DNA from: Candidatus Nanopelagicales bacterium
GTDB lineage: Bacteria > Actinomycetota > Actinomycetes > S36-B12 > GCA-2699445
DNA length: 24,093 nt
Assembly: GCA_029939085.1 (NCBI GenBank)
Contig: JAOZTQ010000003.1
Location: 1 to 24,093 of the forward strand
Reading direction: 5' to 3'
Below, in pieces: positions 7,169 to 15,106 of this stretch. Numbering within the stretch: the stretch's first letter is position 1; the number at the start of each line of letters is the position of its first letter. Both the position numbers and the translations under genes were made by a program. The notes below the pieces were generated by a model. It worked only from the letters and a program-made list of their open reading frames with translations, made no database searches and was not told where the DNA came from.

Positions 7169-8092
7169 GTGGGTAGATTCGTCGTACGTCGGCTGCTGCA
7201 GATAATTCCGATCTTTTTCGGGGTAACTTTTCTGGTCTACTTTTTGGTGAGTGCATTGGGCAGTCCGCTCGACACACTCTCACCTCAGCAAAAGCGAAAT
7301 CCGGCTTATCTGGAGTACTTGACCGAACAGTTCAACCTCAATGATCCGTTCATCGTCCAATATTTCAAGTACATCGGGAATGTCTTTACCGGTGACTTGG
7401 GCACCACATTTGCGGGGGAGTCGGTAACGGAAATCGTCATCACCCGAATGCCGGTGACCGCCACATTGGCCGGAACTGCACTAGTCATCGAACTCGTATT
7501 GGGCATCGTCATCGGGGTTGTCGCTGCTCGGCGACGAGGCAAACTCTTCGACAATGCTTCGCTAGTCATTGCCCTCATCTTCATTGCTATCCCTGTCTTT
7601 GTGCTTGCCTTTGTGCTGCAGTGGCTCTTCGGAATCAAGTTGGGTTGGGTGGTCCCCACCGGAATCTCGGAGGGCTGGCCACTGAGTTATATCGTTCCTG
7701 CATTCGTATTGGCAGCCGGTTCTTTGGCTTATGTCATTCGAATTACTAGACAGAGCCTGCTGGAAACCCTCAACACCGATTTCATCAGGACGGCGCGAGC
7801 GAAAGGTCTTCCTGCAGGCACTATCTTGCGACGTTACGGTCTGCGGAACTCACTGATCCCAGTCGTCGTGTTCCTCGGTCTAGACATTGGAGCCCTGATG
7901 ACTGGAGCCGTGGTCACCGAGGGAATCTTTAACGTGCCAGGGATCGGACAACAACTCTTCACTTCGATCAAACAGCAGGAGGCCGTCGTCATTGTTGGCA
8001 TCGTGACGCTCTTTGTCATCATCTTCCAGTTACTGAATTTGCTGGTGGACGTCATCAGCGCGGCTCTCGACCCAAGGATCCGGTATGAGTGA
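7169..8092 (+). CDS. oppB: Oligopeptide ABC transporter permease (OppB/DppB type)
   Basis: 307 aa with about six membrane helices, starting with the typical N-terminus RFVVRRLLQIIPIFFGVT. The family signature EAA loop contacting the ATPases is in the cytosolic segment around residue 205-230 (DFIRTARAKGLPAGTILRR). The C-terminal stretch LLVDVISAALDPRIRY is typical of OppB/DppB. The protein forms half of the transmembrane channel with OppC. The GTG start at 7169 has only a weak ribosome-binding site (GGAAACGAG, rather far), which may keep levels below oppA. The end overlaps the oppC start by eight bases (ATGAGTGA), so the two subunits are translationally coupled. Confidence 0.94.
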   Translation: MGRFVVRRLLQIIPIFFGVTFLVYFLVSALGSPLDTLSPQQKRNPAYLEYLTEQFNLNDPFIVQYFKYIGNVFTGDLGTTFAGESVTEIVITRMPVTATLAGTALVIELVLGIVIGVVAARRRGKLFDNASLVIALIFIAIPVFVLAFVLQWLFGIKLGWVVPTGISEGWPLSYIVPAFVLAAGSLAYVIRITRQSLLETLNTDFIRTARAKGLPAGTILRRYGLRNSLIPVVVFLGLDIGALMTGAVVTEGIFNVPGIGQQLFTSIKQQEAVVIVGIVTLFVIIFQLLNLLVDVISAALDPRIRYE

Positions 8093-8996
8093 TCTACAAG
8101 TAGAAGCGCAGTCAGCCCAGGCAGCGGGGCCGGAATCACGAACGGTTGCTGCTGATGCGTGGTACCAACTTCGCCGGAACTGGGTTTTTTGGGTTTCGGT
8201 CGTTTTGATTGTGGGCATTTCTGCCATCGTGTTATTCCCGGGACTTTTCGCGAGCGAGGAAGCGACCACATCGTTGACCGGTGGCTGCCAGTTGGAAGAT
8301 TCGCTTGAAGCTCCTGGTGACAAATTTTTGCTGGGTGCCGATCAACAGGGATGCGACGTCTATTCGCTCAGCATCTACAGTGCTCGAACAAGCGTCTCTG
8401 TAGGTCTGTTGACCGCAATTGGCACCACCCTAATCGGTTCGCTGCTCGGTTTATTGGCGGGTTTCTACGGGGGAAAGAGTGACAGTGTCTTGTCCGGCGT
8501 CACCAGCATCTTCTTAGGTCTGCCATTTGTGTTGGGCGCCGTAGTCCTACTTTCCAGCGTCGATCTACCAGATATTTGGGGTGTGGTATTCGCCCTAACG
8601 CTATTGAGTTGGGCCACGGCGTTTCGTTTGGTTCGCGCTAAAACTATCGAAGCCAAGGGTCAGGACTATACGCTGGCCGCCCGAGCTCTGGGTGCTAAAG
8701 ATTTGAGAATCATGTTCCGGCATATTCTTCCCAATGCCATCGGCCCGAGCATCGTCGTGGCTGTCATTAGCCTCGGTATCTTTATTGGTGCTGAAGCAAC
8801 GCTCTCCTATTTGGGTTTAGGAATTCAACCACCGAACACCTCCTGGGGCGTGATGATTTCAGAGGCGCAAAACGCGTTCTTTACTGCGCCGTGGGTACTT
8901 ATGGTGCCGGCCGGTTTCCTTACCGTGACGGTGCTGGCCTTCATTCTTTTAGGTGAGACCGTAAGCGATGCTCTCGATCCGAAACTGAGGAAGTGA
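8085..8996 (+). CDS. oppC: Oligopeptide ABC transporter permease (OppC/DppC type)
   Basis: 303 aa. The N-terminal cytosolic part of ~35 residues leads into the first membrane helix, then an exported loop with the OppC landmark FLLGADQQGCDVYSLSIYSART. Further helices follow, with the EAA loop around residues 190-220 (DYTLAARALGAKDLRIMFRH, then ILPNAIGP). The C-terminus ETVSDALDPKLRK is typical. Two Cys in the outer loop (GGCQLED and QGCDVY) could form a disulfide. AAGGA at 8074-8078 is a good ribosome-binding site with six-base spacing. It pairs with OppB in the membrane. Confidence 0.94.
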   Translation: MSDLQVEAQSAQAAGPESRTVAADAWYQLRRNWVFWVSVVLIVGISAIVLFPGLFASEEATTSLTGGCQLEDSLEAPGDKFLLGADQQGCDVYSLSIYSARTSVSVGLLTAIGTTLIGSLLGLLAGFYGGKSDSVLSGVTSIFLGLPFVLGAVVLLSSVDLPDIWGVVFALTLLSWATAFRLVRAKTIEAKGQDYTLAARALGAKDLRIMFRHILPNAIGPSIVVAVISLGIFIGAEATLSYLGLGIQPPNTSWGVMISEAQNAFFTAPWVLMVPAGFLTVTVLAFILLGETVSDALDPKLRK

Positions 8997-9002
8997 GCAA
9001 CC

Positions 9003-10001
9003 GTGGCCGCCGAACTATTGCGAGTTGAAGACCTCCAAGTCGAGTTCGTCACCAGAGATGGTGTAGCTCGAGCGGTCAATGGTGTGTCATTCTCCGTCGC
9101 ACCGGGTGAGACCGTCGCAGTGTTGGGTGAGTCTGGCTCGGGTAAGTCAGTTACGGCTCAAGCCATCATGGGAATTCTCGATACACCGCCCGCACGTATC
9201 GCAGGAGGATCGATCCGGTTGCTGGGCCGAGAGCTGGTTGGACTCTCGGAAGATGAGTACCGGCTCATTCGTGGCGAACAGATTGCGATGATTTTTCAAG
9301 ATGCCTTATCTGCGCTCAATCCAGTTGCAAGTGTGGGTAAACAAATAGCTGAGATGTTCCAGATACATCGAGGCGCCAGTCGACAAGATGCCAAAGACCA
9401 AGCAATACAGGTGATGACTCAAGTCGGCATCCCTGCAGCGGCCAGTCGGTACGACAGTTTTCCGCACCAGTTCTCCGGCGGTATGCGTCAGCGAGCCATG
9501 ATTGCCATGATGATCGCGCTCAAGCCGAAGGTGCTCATCGCAGATGAGCCCACAACAGCTTTGGACGTCACGATCCAGGCCCAAATCATTGAGTTACTTC
9601 AGGAACTGCAATCGGAAACCGATATGGGCTTAATTCTGATTACGCACGACTTGGGTGTTGTTGCGGAGGTCGCCGACCACATCACCGTGATGTATGCAGG
9701 GCGAACTATGGAAGAGGGCCCGGTTGACGAGATCTACCGAAGCACAGCCAACCCCTACACCCGCGGATTACTTCAGTCGATCCCAACAATCCATTCAGCC
9801 GAAGGTCGTCTGCCAGCGATTCCAGGTCTGCCACCTAGCCTCTTTGCTCTTCCTGAGGGCTGCGCTTTCCACCCCAGGTGCCCGAATGCAAAAGATCGAT
9901 GTCGGCAAGGTGAGGCGCCAGAATTGGTGGAAGTAGCTGATCGTCACCGGAGTCGTTGCTGGTATGCCGAGGAGGTGATGCGTAGTGACAACCTCCGATG
10001 A
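9003..10001 (+). CDS. oppD: Oligopeptide ABC transporter ATPase (OppD type)
   Basis: 332 aa. ABC ATPase with Walker A GESGSGKS at 42-49, Q-loop in MIFQDALSALNP, signature FSGGMRQR, Walker B VLIADEPTTALD, and switch His in LILITHDLGVV. The C-terminal extension carries the oligopeptide/dipeptide transporter motif (GCAFHPRCPNAKDRC), whose Cys cluster in related proteins may hold an iron-sulfur centre. The GTG start is six bases after the oppC stop and has GAGGAAG at 8987-8993. The 3' end overlaps oppF by 17 bases, so the two ATPases are made together. They act as a heterodimer under OppBC. Confidence 0.94.
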   Translation: MAAELLRVEDLQVEFVTRDGVARAVNGVSFSVAPGETVAVLGESGSGKSVTAQAIMGILDTPPARIAGGSIRLLGRELVGLSEDEYRLIRGEQIAMIFQDALSALNPVASVGKQIAEMFQIHRGASRQDAKDQAIQVMTQVGIPAAASRYDSFPHQFSGGMRQRAMIAMMIALKPKVLIADEPTTALDVTIQAQIIELLQELQSETDMGLILITHDLGVVAEVADHITVMYAGRTMEEGPVDEIYRSTANPYTRGLLQSIPTIHSAEGRLPAIPGLPPSLFALPEGCAFHPRCPNAKDRCRQGEAPELVEVADRHRSRCWYAEEVMRSDNLR

Positions 10002-10992
10002 TGTTGTTGTCGAAGCGGTTGGGCTTAAGCGGCTTTATCCCATCACCAAAGGAATCCTCTTCAAAAAGAAAATCGGTGAAGTACGTGCTGTTGACGGTAT
10101 TGACCTGCAGCTAATGCGAGGTGAGACGCTTGCGCTCGTCGGTGAGAGTGGTTGTGGGAAGTCCACAACTGGACGCCTCTTGATGGGATTAGAACCGGCC
10201 GATGGTGGATCCATTAGCGTGCTCGGTGATGATCTAGCCAAGCTTAATTCTCGACAAATGCGAGCGAAACGCCGAGATATTCAGATGATTCTGCAAGATC
10301 CTTATACGTCACTGAACCCGCGGATGAACGTGGCCACGATTGTGGGCGAACCATTCGCGATACATCCGGATGCCTTAGCAGGTCGCAGTCGAAGTGAAGC
10401 AGTTCGTGAACTCATGGATCGTGTCGGACTCGATCCGAGCATGGTGAACCGGTATCCACACCAGTTCTCCGGTGGTCAGCGGCAGCGCATTGGAGTTGCT
10501 CGTGCTTTGGCGTTGCGGCCCCAGATCATCGTGGCTGATGAGCCAGTGTCGGCGCTGGACGTTTCGGTGCAAGCGCAGGTCATGAATCTACTTCTGGATC
10601 TGCAAAAAGAGATGGGCCTCTCTTATGTCTTCGTCAGTCATGATTTGGCAGTTGTCCGTCAAATCGCAGATCGAATATCCGTTATGTACCCAGGGCGCGT
10701 TGTCGAAACCGGTAAAGCTGAGTCGGTCTATGCAGCACCGGCGCACCCGTACACGTTGGCACTTCTGTCTGCCGCCCCCATTCCGGATCCCGCAGTTCAA
10801 GCTGAGCGTGAGCGAATCAAGTTATCGGGTGAACTCCCGAATCCCGCAGATCCGCCATCCGGTTGTCGGTTCCGAACCCGTTGTTGGAAAGCGCAGGAAG
10901 TGTGTGCGCGAGAAGAACCGCAGCTGGTTGAAATCTCATCGGGTCACAGCGTGGCATGTCATTTTCCGCAACGTGAGGATGCCAAAGTCTGA
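9985..10992 (+). CDS. oppF: Oligopeptide ABC transporter ATPase (OppF type)
   Basis: 335 aa. Walker A GESGCGKS at 53-60, Q-loop in MILQDPYTSLNPRM, signature FSGGQRQR, Walker B IIVADEPVSALD, and switch His in VFVSHDLAVV. The C-terminal OppF/DppF extension includes GCRFRTRCWKAQEVC with Cys residues as in OppD. GTG 9985 is chosen because GAGGAGG stands at 9969-9975 inside the end of oppD. This is the last gene of the opp operon; the next gene converges 24 bp on, and I see no clear terminator hairpin in that gap. Confidence 0.94.
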   Translation: MTTSDDVVVEAVGLKRLYPITKGILFKKKIGEVRAVDGIDLQLMRGETLALVGESGCGKSTTGRLLMGLEPADGGSISVLGDDLAKLNSRQMRAKRRDIQMILQDPYTSLNPRMNVATIVGEPFAIHPDALAGRSRSEAVRELMDRVGLDPSMVNRYPHQFSGGQRQRIGVARALALRPQIIVADEPVSALDVSVQAQVMNLLLDLQKEMGLSYVFVSHDLAVVRQIADRISVMYPGRVVETGKAESVYAAPAHPYTLALLSAAPIPDPAVQAERERIKLSGELPNPADPPSGCRFRTRCWKAQEVCAREEPQLVEISSGHSVACHFPQREDAKV

Positions 10993-11016
10993 TGTAGTCG
11001 ACGTCCTTGCGGGGTG

Positions 11017-13134
11017 TTAACGAGCATCATCTTTGCCGAGGTTTTCGGCGAAAAATTTAAGCTCCCGAAGCAACAGATTTTGTGAGATTTTTTCTTGCGG
11101 TGTCATATGGGTGACTCCCGATAGCGGTAATACGTTGTGACCGCGCCCTGCAGCCAGTAGCGCTGCCGACAGGCGGAGAGTGTGTGCCGCCACCACATTG
11201 TCGTCAGCAAGCCCGTGAATCAGCAGTAACGGCCGCTGTAGGCCTTCAGCTCGGTGGATCAGATCGGAGACTTCGTAAGCTGCTCGATCCTGTTGCGGTA
11301 ATCCCAAGTACCTCTCGGTGTAGTGCGTGTCGTAAAGGCGCCAATCCGTAACGGGGGCGCCCGCTACCGCCGCATGGAATAGGTCGGGACGCTCCAAGAC
11401 TGCGAGTGCCGAAAGATACCCACCGAATGACCAGCCTCGAATCCCGACTCGCTCGGGATCTACTTGCTCGCCAAACTCCGATATGACCCGAGCCAGAGCA
11501 TCGACCTGACCGGACAACGGTCCCGAGGCTAGATCGCGGTAGATCACCTGTTCGTTACTTGGCGTACTAGGGGAGCCTGGACCATCAGCCACAACCACAC
11601 AGAAACCTTGTTCGGCAAACCACTGCTCAGTTATGTAGGACGAACCAGCCATGATGCTGCGTCCACTGTGTGGGCCACCGTAAGGCGACATGATGATGGG
11701 TAGTTGCTCGGCGGGAAGTGTGGTGGGTAGCAAGACCGCGATTTTGTTCCAACCAGCTTCGTTCAGAAATATCGGTTGCGGCGCGACCTCAGGTAACTCG
11801 GTGAATGACCGGATCGTCTGGTGGTCACCCGCTGTGTTGTAGATAAAGGTCTTACTTGCGGCAGCATCTGGTTTGGCCACGGTGATGATCTTGGCGCCGG
11901 ATTTCGCGACACCTGTCGCCCAACTACCGGATGGGCTGAGTTTGCTGGTGGTTCCATCCCAGGTCATTCGCCAAAGCCCTTGGCTAGCCGGGTCACCATC
12001 GTGGCCAGAAAACGAGATACCAGTTTCATCGGTACCGGTTACGGCTGTCACATGAAGCGACTCAGGGGTCATAACCGTGGCGCGCGGGGTTAGTAACTCG
12101 AGTCTCCGGGTATCACTGTCACGGTCCACCACGCTGTGGAGTAATCCAGCTTCGGTCATCCGAGGCAGTCCTGGAATGAGTTCCACCCAGCGGGGATTAG
12201 TCTCGGTGGTCAAGAGTGAGGTTTTTCCAGTAGCCGGATCGATTTCGCGAATCTCTAATTCCGTCTGTTCTCGGTTCTGCACCGCGATCAGTGGAGGTCC
12301 ATGCGAAGACCAGTTGACCCTCGCCAGATATTCGAATGCCTCGTAGTCCCAAGTAACTTCTTCTTGCATTCCCTCGAGATCAAAGAGGAACAGTCGGACT
12401 CGTGAGTTATTGCCTCCAGCCGCCGGATAGCGCTGTTCAATTGGCGGCTTATTCGGATTGGCCGGATCGCCAATGAACCAGGTCGGTACGGGTTCGACGT
12501 CAGTGCGTTGCACGAGCAGCTGATGACCGTCGGGTGACCACCACAGCCCGTTGTACCGTCGCATCTCCTCGGCGGCAATAAAATCGGCACTACCCCACGA
12601 CTCGGTAGCACTGGTCGATTTGGCGAGCGTCCGAAATGTTGGCGAATCCGTTTCTTCAAGTTCAAATCGCAAGAGATCCGCTCCTTGCGTGGCCGCAACT
12701 CGCTTACCGGTTGGATCGATGATGGGGTTGGCCAGCCCGGTGTGATCTCCGATTCGTTCGGTTTGTTTTGTCAGCAGGTTGCAGTAGTACAACCGTCCCG
12801 AAAGCACGAAACACGCCGATGAGGTAGCACGATCGGTTGTGAAACCAGTGATTCCACCCGAGACTTCGCGAAGACGTTCGCGCTTGGCGCGTTCCGCGTC
12901 CGGCAGCGTTTCATCCTCATCTCCCAGCAAATCCAAGGCATCGACGATTTTCTCTTCCACTATATCTGATCCCTGCCAAGTGGCGCGCCAGAGATGATTA
13001 ACCGGATCTGTAGGCCCGGCTGAGCGCAAGAAAAGCGTCGCGGTGCCATCCGTGGTCAGGACCGCATTACGCGGCGCACCGAGCCGGAATCCACGGGTGA
13101 CTGCTCGCCGGTGAGGGAATGAATCAAACTGCAC
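11017..13134 (-). CDS. S9 family prolyl oligopeptidase, dipeptidyl-peptidase IV-like
   Basis: 705 aa, no signal peptide, so probably cytosolic. The N-terminal ~440 residues fit a beta-propeller with the bacterial DPP-IV feature DEDETLPDAERAKRERLRE, and the double-Glu segment IAAEEMRRYNGLWWSPDG that in DPP-IV binds the substrate N-terminus. The C-terminal alpha/beta-hydrolase domain holds the triad: Ser569 in GWSFGG, Asp644 or 645 in HGLADDN, and His676 in SGVTHM. It should release dipeptides or act as an aminopeptidase on short peptides, perhaps those delivered by the convergent opp transporter. It starts with GTG at 13134, which follows a -10 element by six bases, so the mRNA is probably leaderless. 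S9B versus S9C subgroup is judged from motifs only. Confidence 0.92.
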   Translation of the reverse strand: MQFDSFPHRRAVTRGFRLGAPRNAVLTTDGTATLFLRSAGPTDPVNHLWRATWQGSDIVEEKIVDALDLLGDEDETLPDAERAKRERLREVSGGITGFTTDRATSSACFVLSGRLYYCNLLTKQTERIGDHTGLANPIIDPTGKRVAATQGADLLRFELEETDSPTFRTLAKSTSATESWGSADFIAAEEMRRYNGLWWSPDGHQLLVQRTDVEPVPTWFIGDPANPNKPPIEQRYPAAGGNNSRVRLFLFDLEGMQEEVTWDYEAFEYLARVNWSSHGPPLIAVQNREQTELEIREIDPATGKTSLLTTETNPRWVELIPGLPRMTEAGLLHSVVDRDSDTRRLELLTPRATVMTPESLHVTAVTGTDETGISFSGHDGDPASQGLWRMTWDGTTSKLSPSGSWATGVAKSGAKIITVAKPDAAASKTFIYNTAGDHQTIRSFTELPEVAPQPIFLNEAGWNKIAVLLPTTLPAEQLPIIMSPYGGPHSGRSIMAGSSYITEQWFAEQGFCVVVADGPGSPSTPSNEQVIYRDLASGPLSGQVDALARVISEFGEQVDPERVGIRGWSFGGYLSALAVLERPDLFHAAVAGAPVTDWRLYDTHYTERYLGLPQQDRAAYEVSDLIHRAEGLQRPLLLIHGLADDNVVAAHTLRLSAALLAAGRGHNVLPLSGVTHMTPQEKISQNLLLRELKFFAENLGKDDAR

Positions 13135-13169
13135 AACACGAACTTAGTCGCCGTTGCGGCGAGCGTCAC
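13135..13169 (-). promoter_or_regulatory. Promoter of the S9 peptidase gene, leaderless
   Basis: On the minus strand GTGACG (13169-13164) is a fair -35 and TAAGTT (13146-13141) the -10, with a 17-base spacer. Six bases then lead to GTG at 13134. This is the only one of the six leaderless promoters here with a recognisable -35. Confidence 0.6.
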
Positions 13170-13178
13170 GACATCGAG

Positions 13179-13193
13179 GCGGCAACTTGCCGC
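13179..13193. repeat. 15-bp palindrome, possible operator, between S9 peptidase gene and mshB
   Basis: GCGGCAA (13179-13185), one C, then TTGCCGC (13187-13193): seven perfect pairs around one central base. It sits 35-49 bp upstream of the predicted mshB start site and 45-59 bp upstream of the peptidase start site. That is suitable for a dimeric regulator, but no known binding site is recognised. Confidence 0.45.
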
Positions 13194-13215
13194 TGCTGTG
13201 AATCGTTTCAGCGGC

Positions 13216-13227
13216 TATCGTCTACGC
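13216..13227 (+). promoter_or_regulatory. Leaderless -10 element of mshB
   Basis: TATCGT at 13216-13221, then six bases CTACGC, then ATG at 13228. No Shine-Dalgarno. The -35 region is poor (CTGCTG at 17-bp spacing), which leaves room for activator control. Confidence 0.55.
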
Positions 13228-14136
13228 ATGGTCGCAGGTCAGTCTCGTCGAATTATGTTGGTGCATGCTCATCCGGATGATGAAGTCCTTACAACTGGCG
13301 GAGTTATCGCTAAGGCAACTGAAGCAGGTGATTCGGTCACCCTAATCACCTGCACCCTAGGTGAGGAGGGTGAAATCCTTTTGCCTGAGATCGAACACTT
13401 GGCGGCAGACCGCGAGGATCGGCTAGCTGAGCATCGGCAGAAAGAGCTAGCTGCGTCCATGTCGGCATTAGGGGTGACAGATAGCCGCATTCTCGGGGGT
13501 GCGGGTAGGTTCCGGGACTCAGGCATGATGGGCGAACCCAGTAACGACCGTTCTGAATGTTTCTGGCGGGCTGATCTTCGCGAGGCGGCGGATGTCCTGG
13601 TTCCTGTGATCCGGGAAGTTCGCCCGCACGTGTTGATCACTTACGACGACTTTGGTGGCTACGGTCACCCGGACCACATTCAAGCCCATCGAGTTGCCAT
13701 GTACGCAGCGACTCTTGCGGCCGTTTCTGGGTACCGACCTGATATGGGTGAGCCTTGGGACATCCCGCGGATTCTATGGACCGCATTGCCGGTAAGTGCA
13801 ATTCGCAGAGGAATCGAGGCGCTACGGGAAGTGGGTGACGATTCAGATTTCGCAGCAATGGATCCAGACGATATTCCATTTGCTGCTCCAGACGATCTCA
13901 TTGACCTCGGTATCGACGTTAGCGATCAACTCGATGCCAAGGTTGCGGCAATGCGTGCCCACGCTAGTCAGATCAGTTTGGACAAAGGCTTTTTCGCTCT
14001 TTCCAACAACTACGGAGTCCCAATCTTTGGAACTGAGTATTTCCTGATCGCTAAAGGACCCGCGCCACGATCGCGAGAAGGGGTTACCGATATCTTCGCT
14101 GGGATGACTGACGCTCAACTAGGCGGATCTCACTGA
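13228..14136 (+). CDS. mshB: N-acetyl-1-D-myo-inositol-2-amino-2-deoxy-alpha-D-glucopyranoside deacetylase MshB
   Basis: 302 aa, close to the ~303 aa mycobacterial enzyme. It removes acetate from GlcNAc-Ins, the second committed step of mycothiol biosynthesis, the actinobacterial low-molecular-weight thiol. Motifs are HAHPDDE at 13-19, TCTLGEEGE at 41-49, GGAGRFRDSGM at 90-100 and GGYGHPDH at 143-150. By comparison with the M. tuberculosis enzyme, zinc ligands are His15, Asp18 and His150, and Asp17 is the catalytic base. GlcNAc-Ins deacetylase rather than the related Mca conjugate amidase is supported by the GGAGRFRDSGM segment and the downstream membrane gene. An earlier in-frame GTG at 13198 exists, but ATG 13228 fits family length and the -10 spacing. 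The end overlaps the next gene by one base. Confidence 0.93.
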   Translation: MVAGQSRRIMLVHAHPDDEVLTTGGVIAKATEAGDSVTLITCTLGEEGEILLPEIEHLAADREDRLAEHRQKELAASMSALGVTDSRILGGAGRFRDSGMMGEPSNDRSECFWRADLREAADVLVPVIREVRPHVLITYDDFGGYGHPDHIQAHRVAMYAATLAAVSGYRPDMGEPWDIPRILWTALPVSAIRRGIEALREVGDDSDFAAMDPDDIPFAAPDDLIDLGIDVSDQLDAKVAAMRAHASQISLDKGFFALSNNYGVPIFGTEYFLIAKGPAPRSREGVTDIFAGMTDAQLGGSH

Positions 14137-14594
14137 TGGTGACTGATCCAGAGAACCTTGAAACCGAAGCGCTCTTGCCTGAGGAGCCAAAAACCGAAGT
14201 GGCCCGGTTTGGCTTAGGCCCCGGAGTCGTCTTATTCCTTGCAGGGGCAGTCTTTGGTCTTCTAGGAGCTTTTCTTCAAGCAGTGACCGTAAACATCGGT
14301 GATATTGCCCTACCGGTGGGTCTGATACTGATCCTCGCGACCTTATTTGCAAGTTTGCGTATGGTCGTTCATATCTATGGTTTACGTCGAGCGGGCGTCA
14401 TCGTTTTGGTTGGTTGGACTTTGGCAACAGTTGTACTTTCGTTGCCCGGTCCAGGCGGTGATGTTGCCATTCCAGGGCCTAGTGAGGGTCTAGGCGGCAT
14501 TTACGCGATCATCTACCTGCTGGGCGGGGTAGTTATTGGTACGGCCTGCGTTAATGTCCCGGCTCAGTTGCGAGATCGAAAAGGGGAGATGTAG
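14136..14594 (+). CDS. Small integral membrane protein downstream of mshB (DUF6113-like)
   Basis: 152 aa. A short acidic N-terminal tail (~25 residues) is followed by four hydrophobic segments at about 28-50, 58-75, 85-105 and 122-142, with a short basic C-terminus. The stop and start codons of mshB and this gene overlap as TGATG, and its own stop overlaps the following GTG, so the three genes are coupled. A membrane protein directly after mshB is conserved in actinobacteria as I remember (Rv1171 in M. tuberculosis; DUF6113 in Streptomyces). No catalytic motif is visible. A role in mycothiol or its export has not been shown as far as I know. Confidence 0.75.
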   Translation: MVTDPENLETEALLPEEPKTEVARFGLGPGVVLFLAGAVFGLLGAFLQAVTVNIGDIALPVGLILILATLFASLRMVVHIYGLRRAGVIVLVGWTLATVVLSLPGPGGDVAIPGPSEGLGGIYAIIYLLGGVVIGTACVNVPAQLRDRKGEM

Positions 14595-15106
14595 TGGCAA
14601 TAGATGCTGCAGAACTCCGGCACGCCATGGCTAACTTGGCGGGAGGTGTGAATGTCGTGTGCTGTCGCGCATACGATCAAGATCACGCGATGACCGCGAC
14701 AGCCGTTGTTTCCGTATCGCTAGATCCACCACTCGTGCTGTTTTGTGTCGCTCATACCTCCCGTTTTTGGGAAGCCGTCAGCAAAACCGATCAATGGACC
14801 ATTTCAATCCTGGCTGAGAAAGGTCGTTCAGATGCCGAGTGGCTGGCAACGAAGGGTAGACCACTTGATCGTCAGTTAGACAAGGTGAGACATGAGCGCA
14901 CCGACGCTGGCATCGCAGTTCTTTCCGAATCATTGACCTGGTTGGAGTGCCGGACCTTTTCTCAGACAACAGCGGGTGATCACGACATTGTCGTAGGAGA
15001 AGTCGATCGAGCAGTTGTTAAGACCGGCGAGCAGCCACTCGTTTATTGGCGATCTCGTTACACGTCACTCGCTACGCCTGGATCAGCATCGGCGGGGAAC
15101 CAGTAG
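14594..15106 (+). CDS. Flavin reductase-like, FMN-binding split-barrel protein
   Basis: 170 aa, matching the flavin reductase family in length and layout: N-terminal LRHAMANLAGGVNVV, TATAVVSVSLDPPLVLFCV (flavin phosphate loop) at about 35-53, and a conserved His late in the fold (TAGDHDIVVGEV). Such proteins reduce FMN/FAD with NAD(P)H for a partner monooxygenase, or bind flavin or F420. No partner oxygenase gene is nearby, so the substrate is open. GTG 14594 overlaps the preceding TAG by one base, and GGGGAG lies just upstream. The last 49 bp overlap the 3' end of the convergent GNAT gene. Confidence 0.86.
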   Translation: MAIDAAELRHAMANLAGGVNVVCCRAYDQDHAMTATAVVSVSLDPPLVLFCVAHTSRFWEAVSKTDQWTISILAEKGRSDAEWLATKGRPLDRQLDKVRHERTDAGIAVLSESLTWLECRTFSQTTAGDHDIVVGEVDRAVVKTGEQPLVYWRSRYTSLATPGSASAGNQ

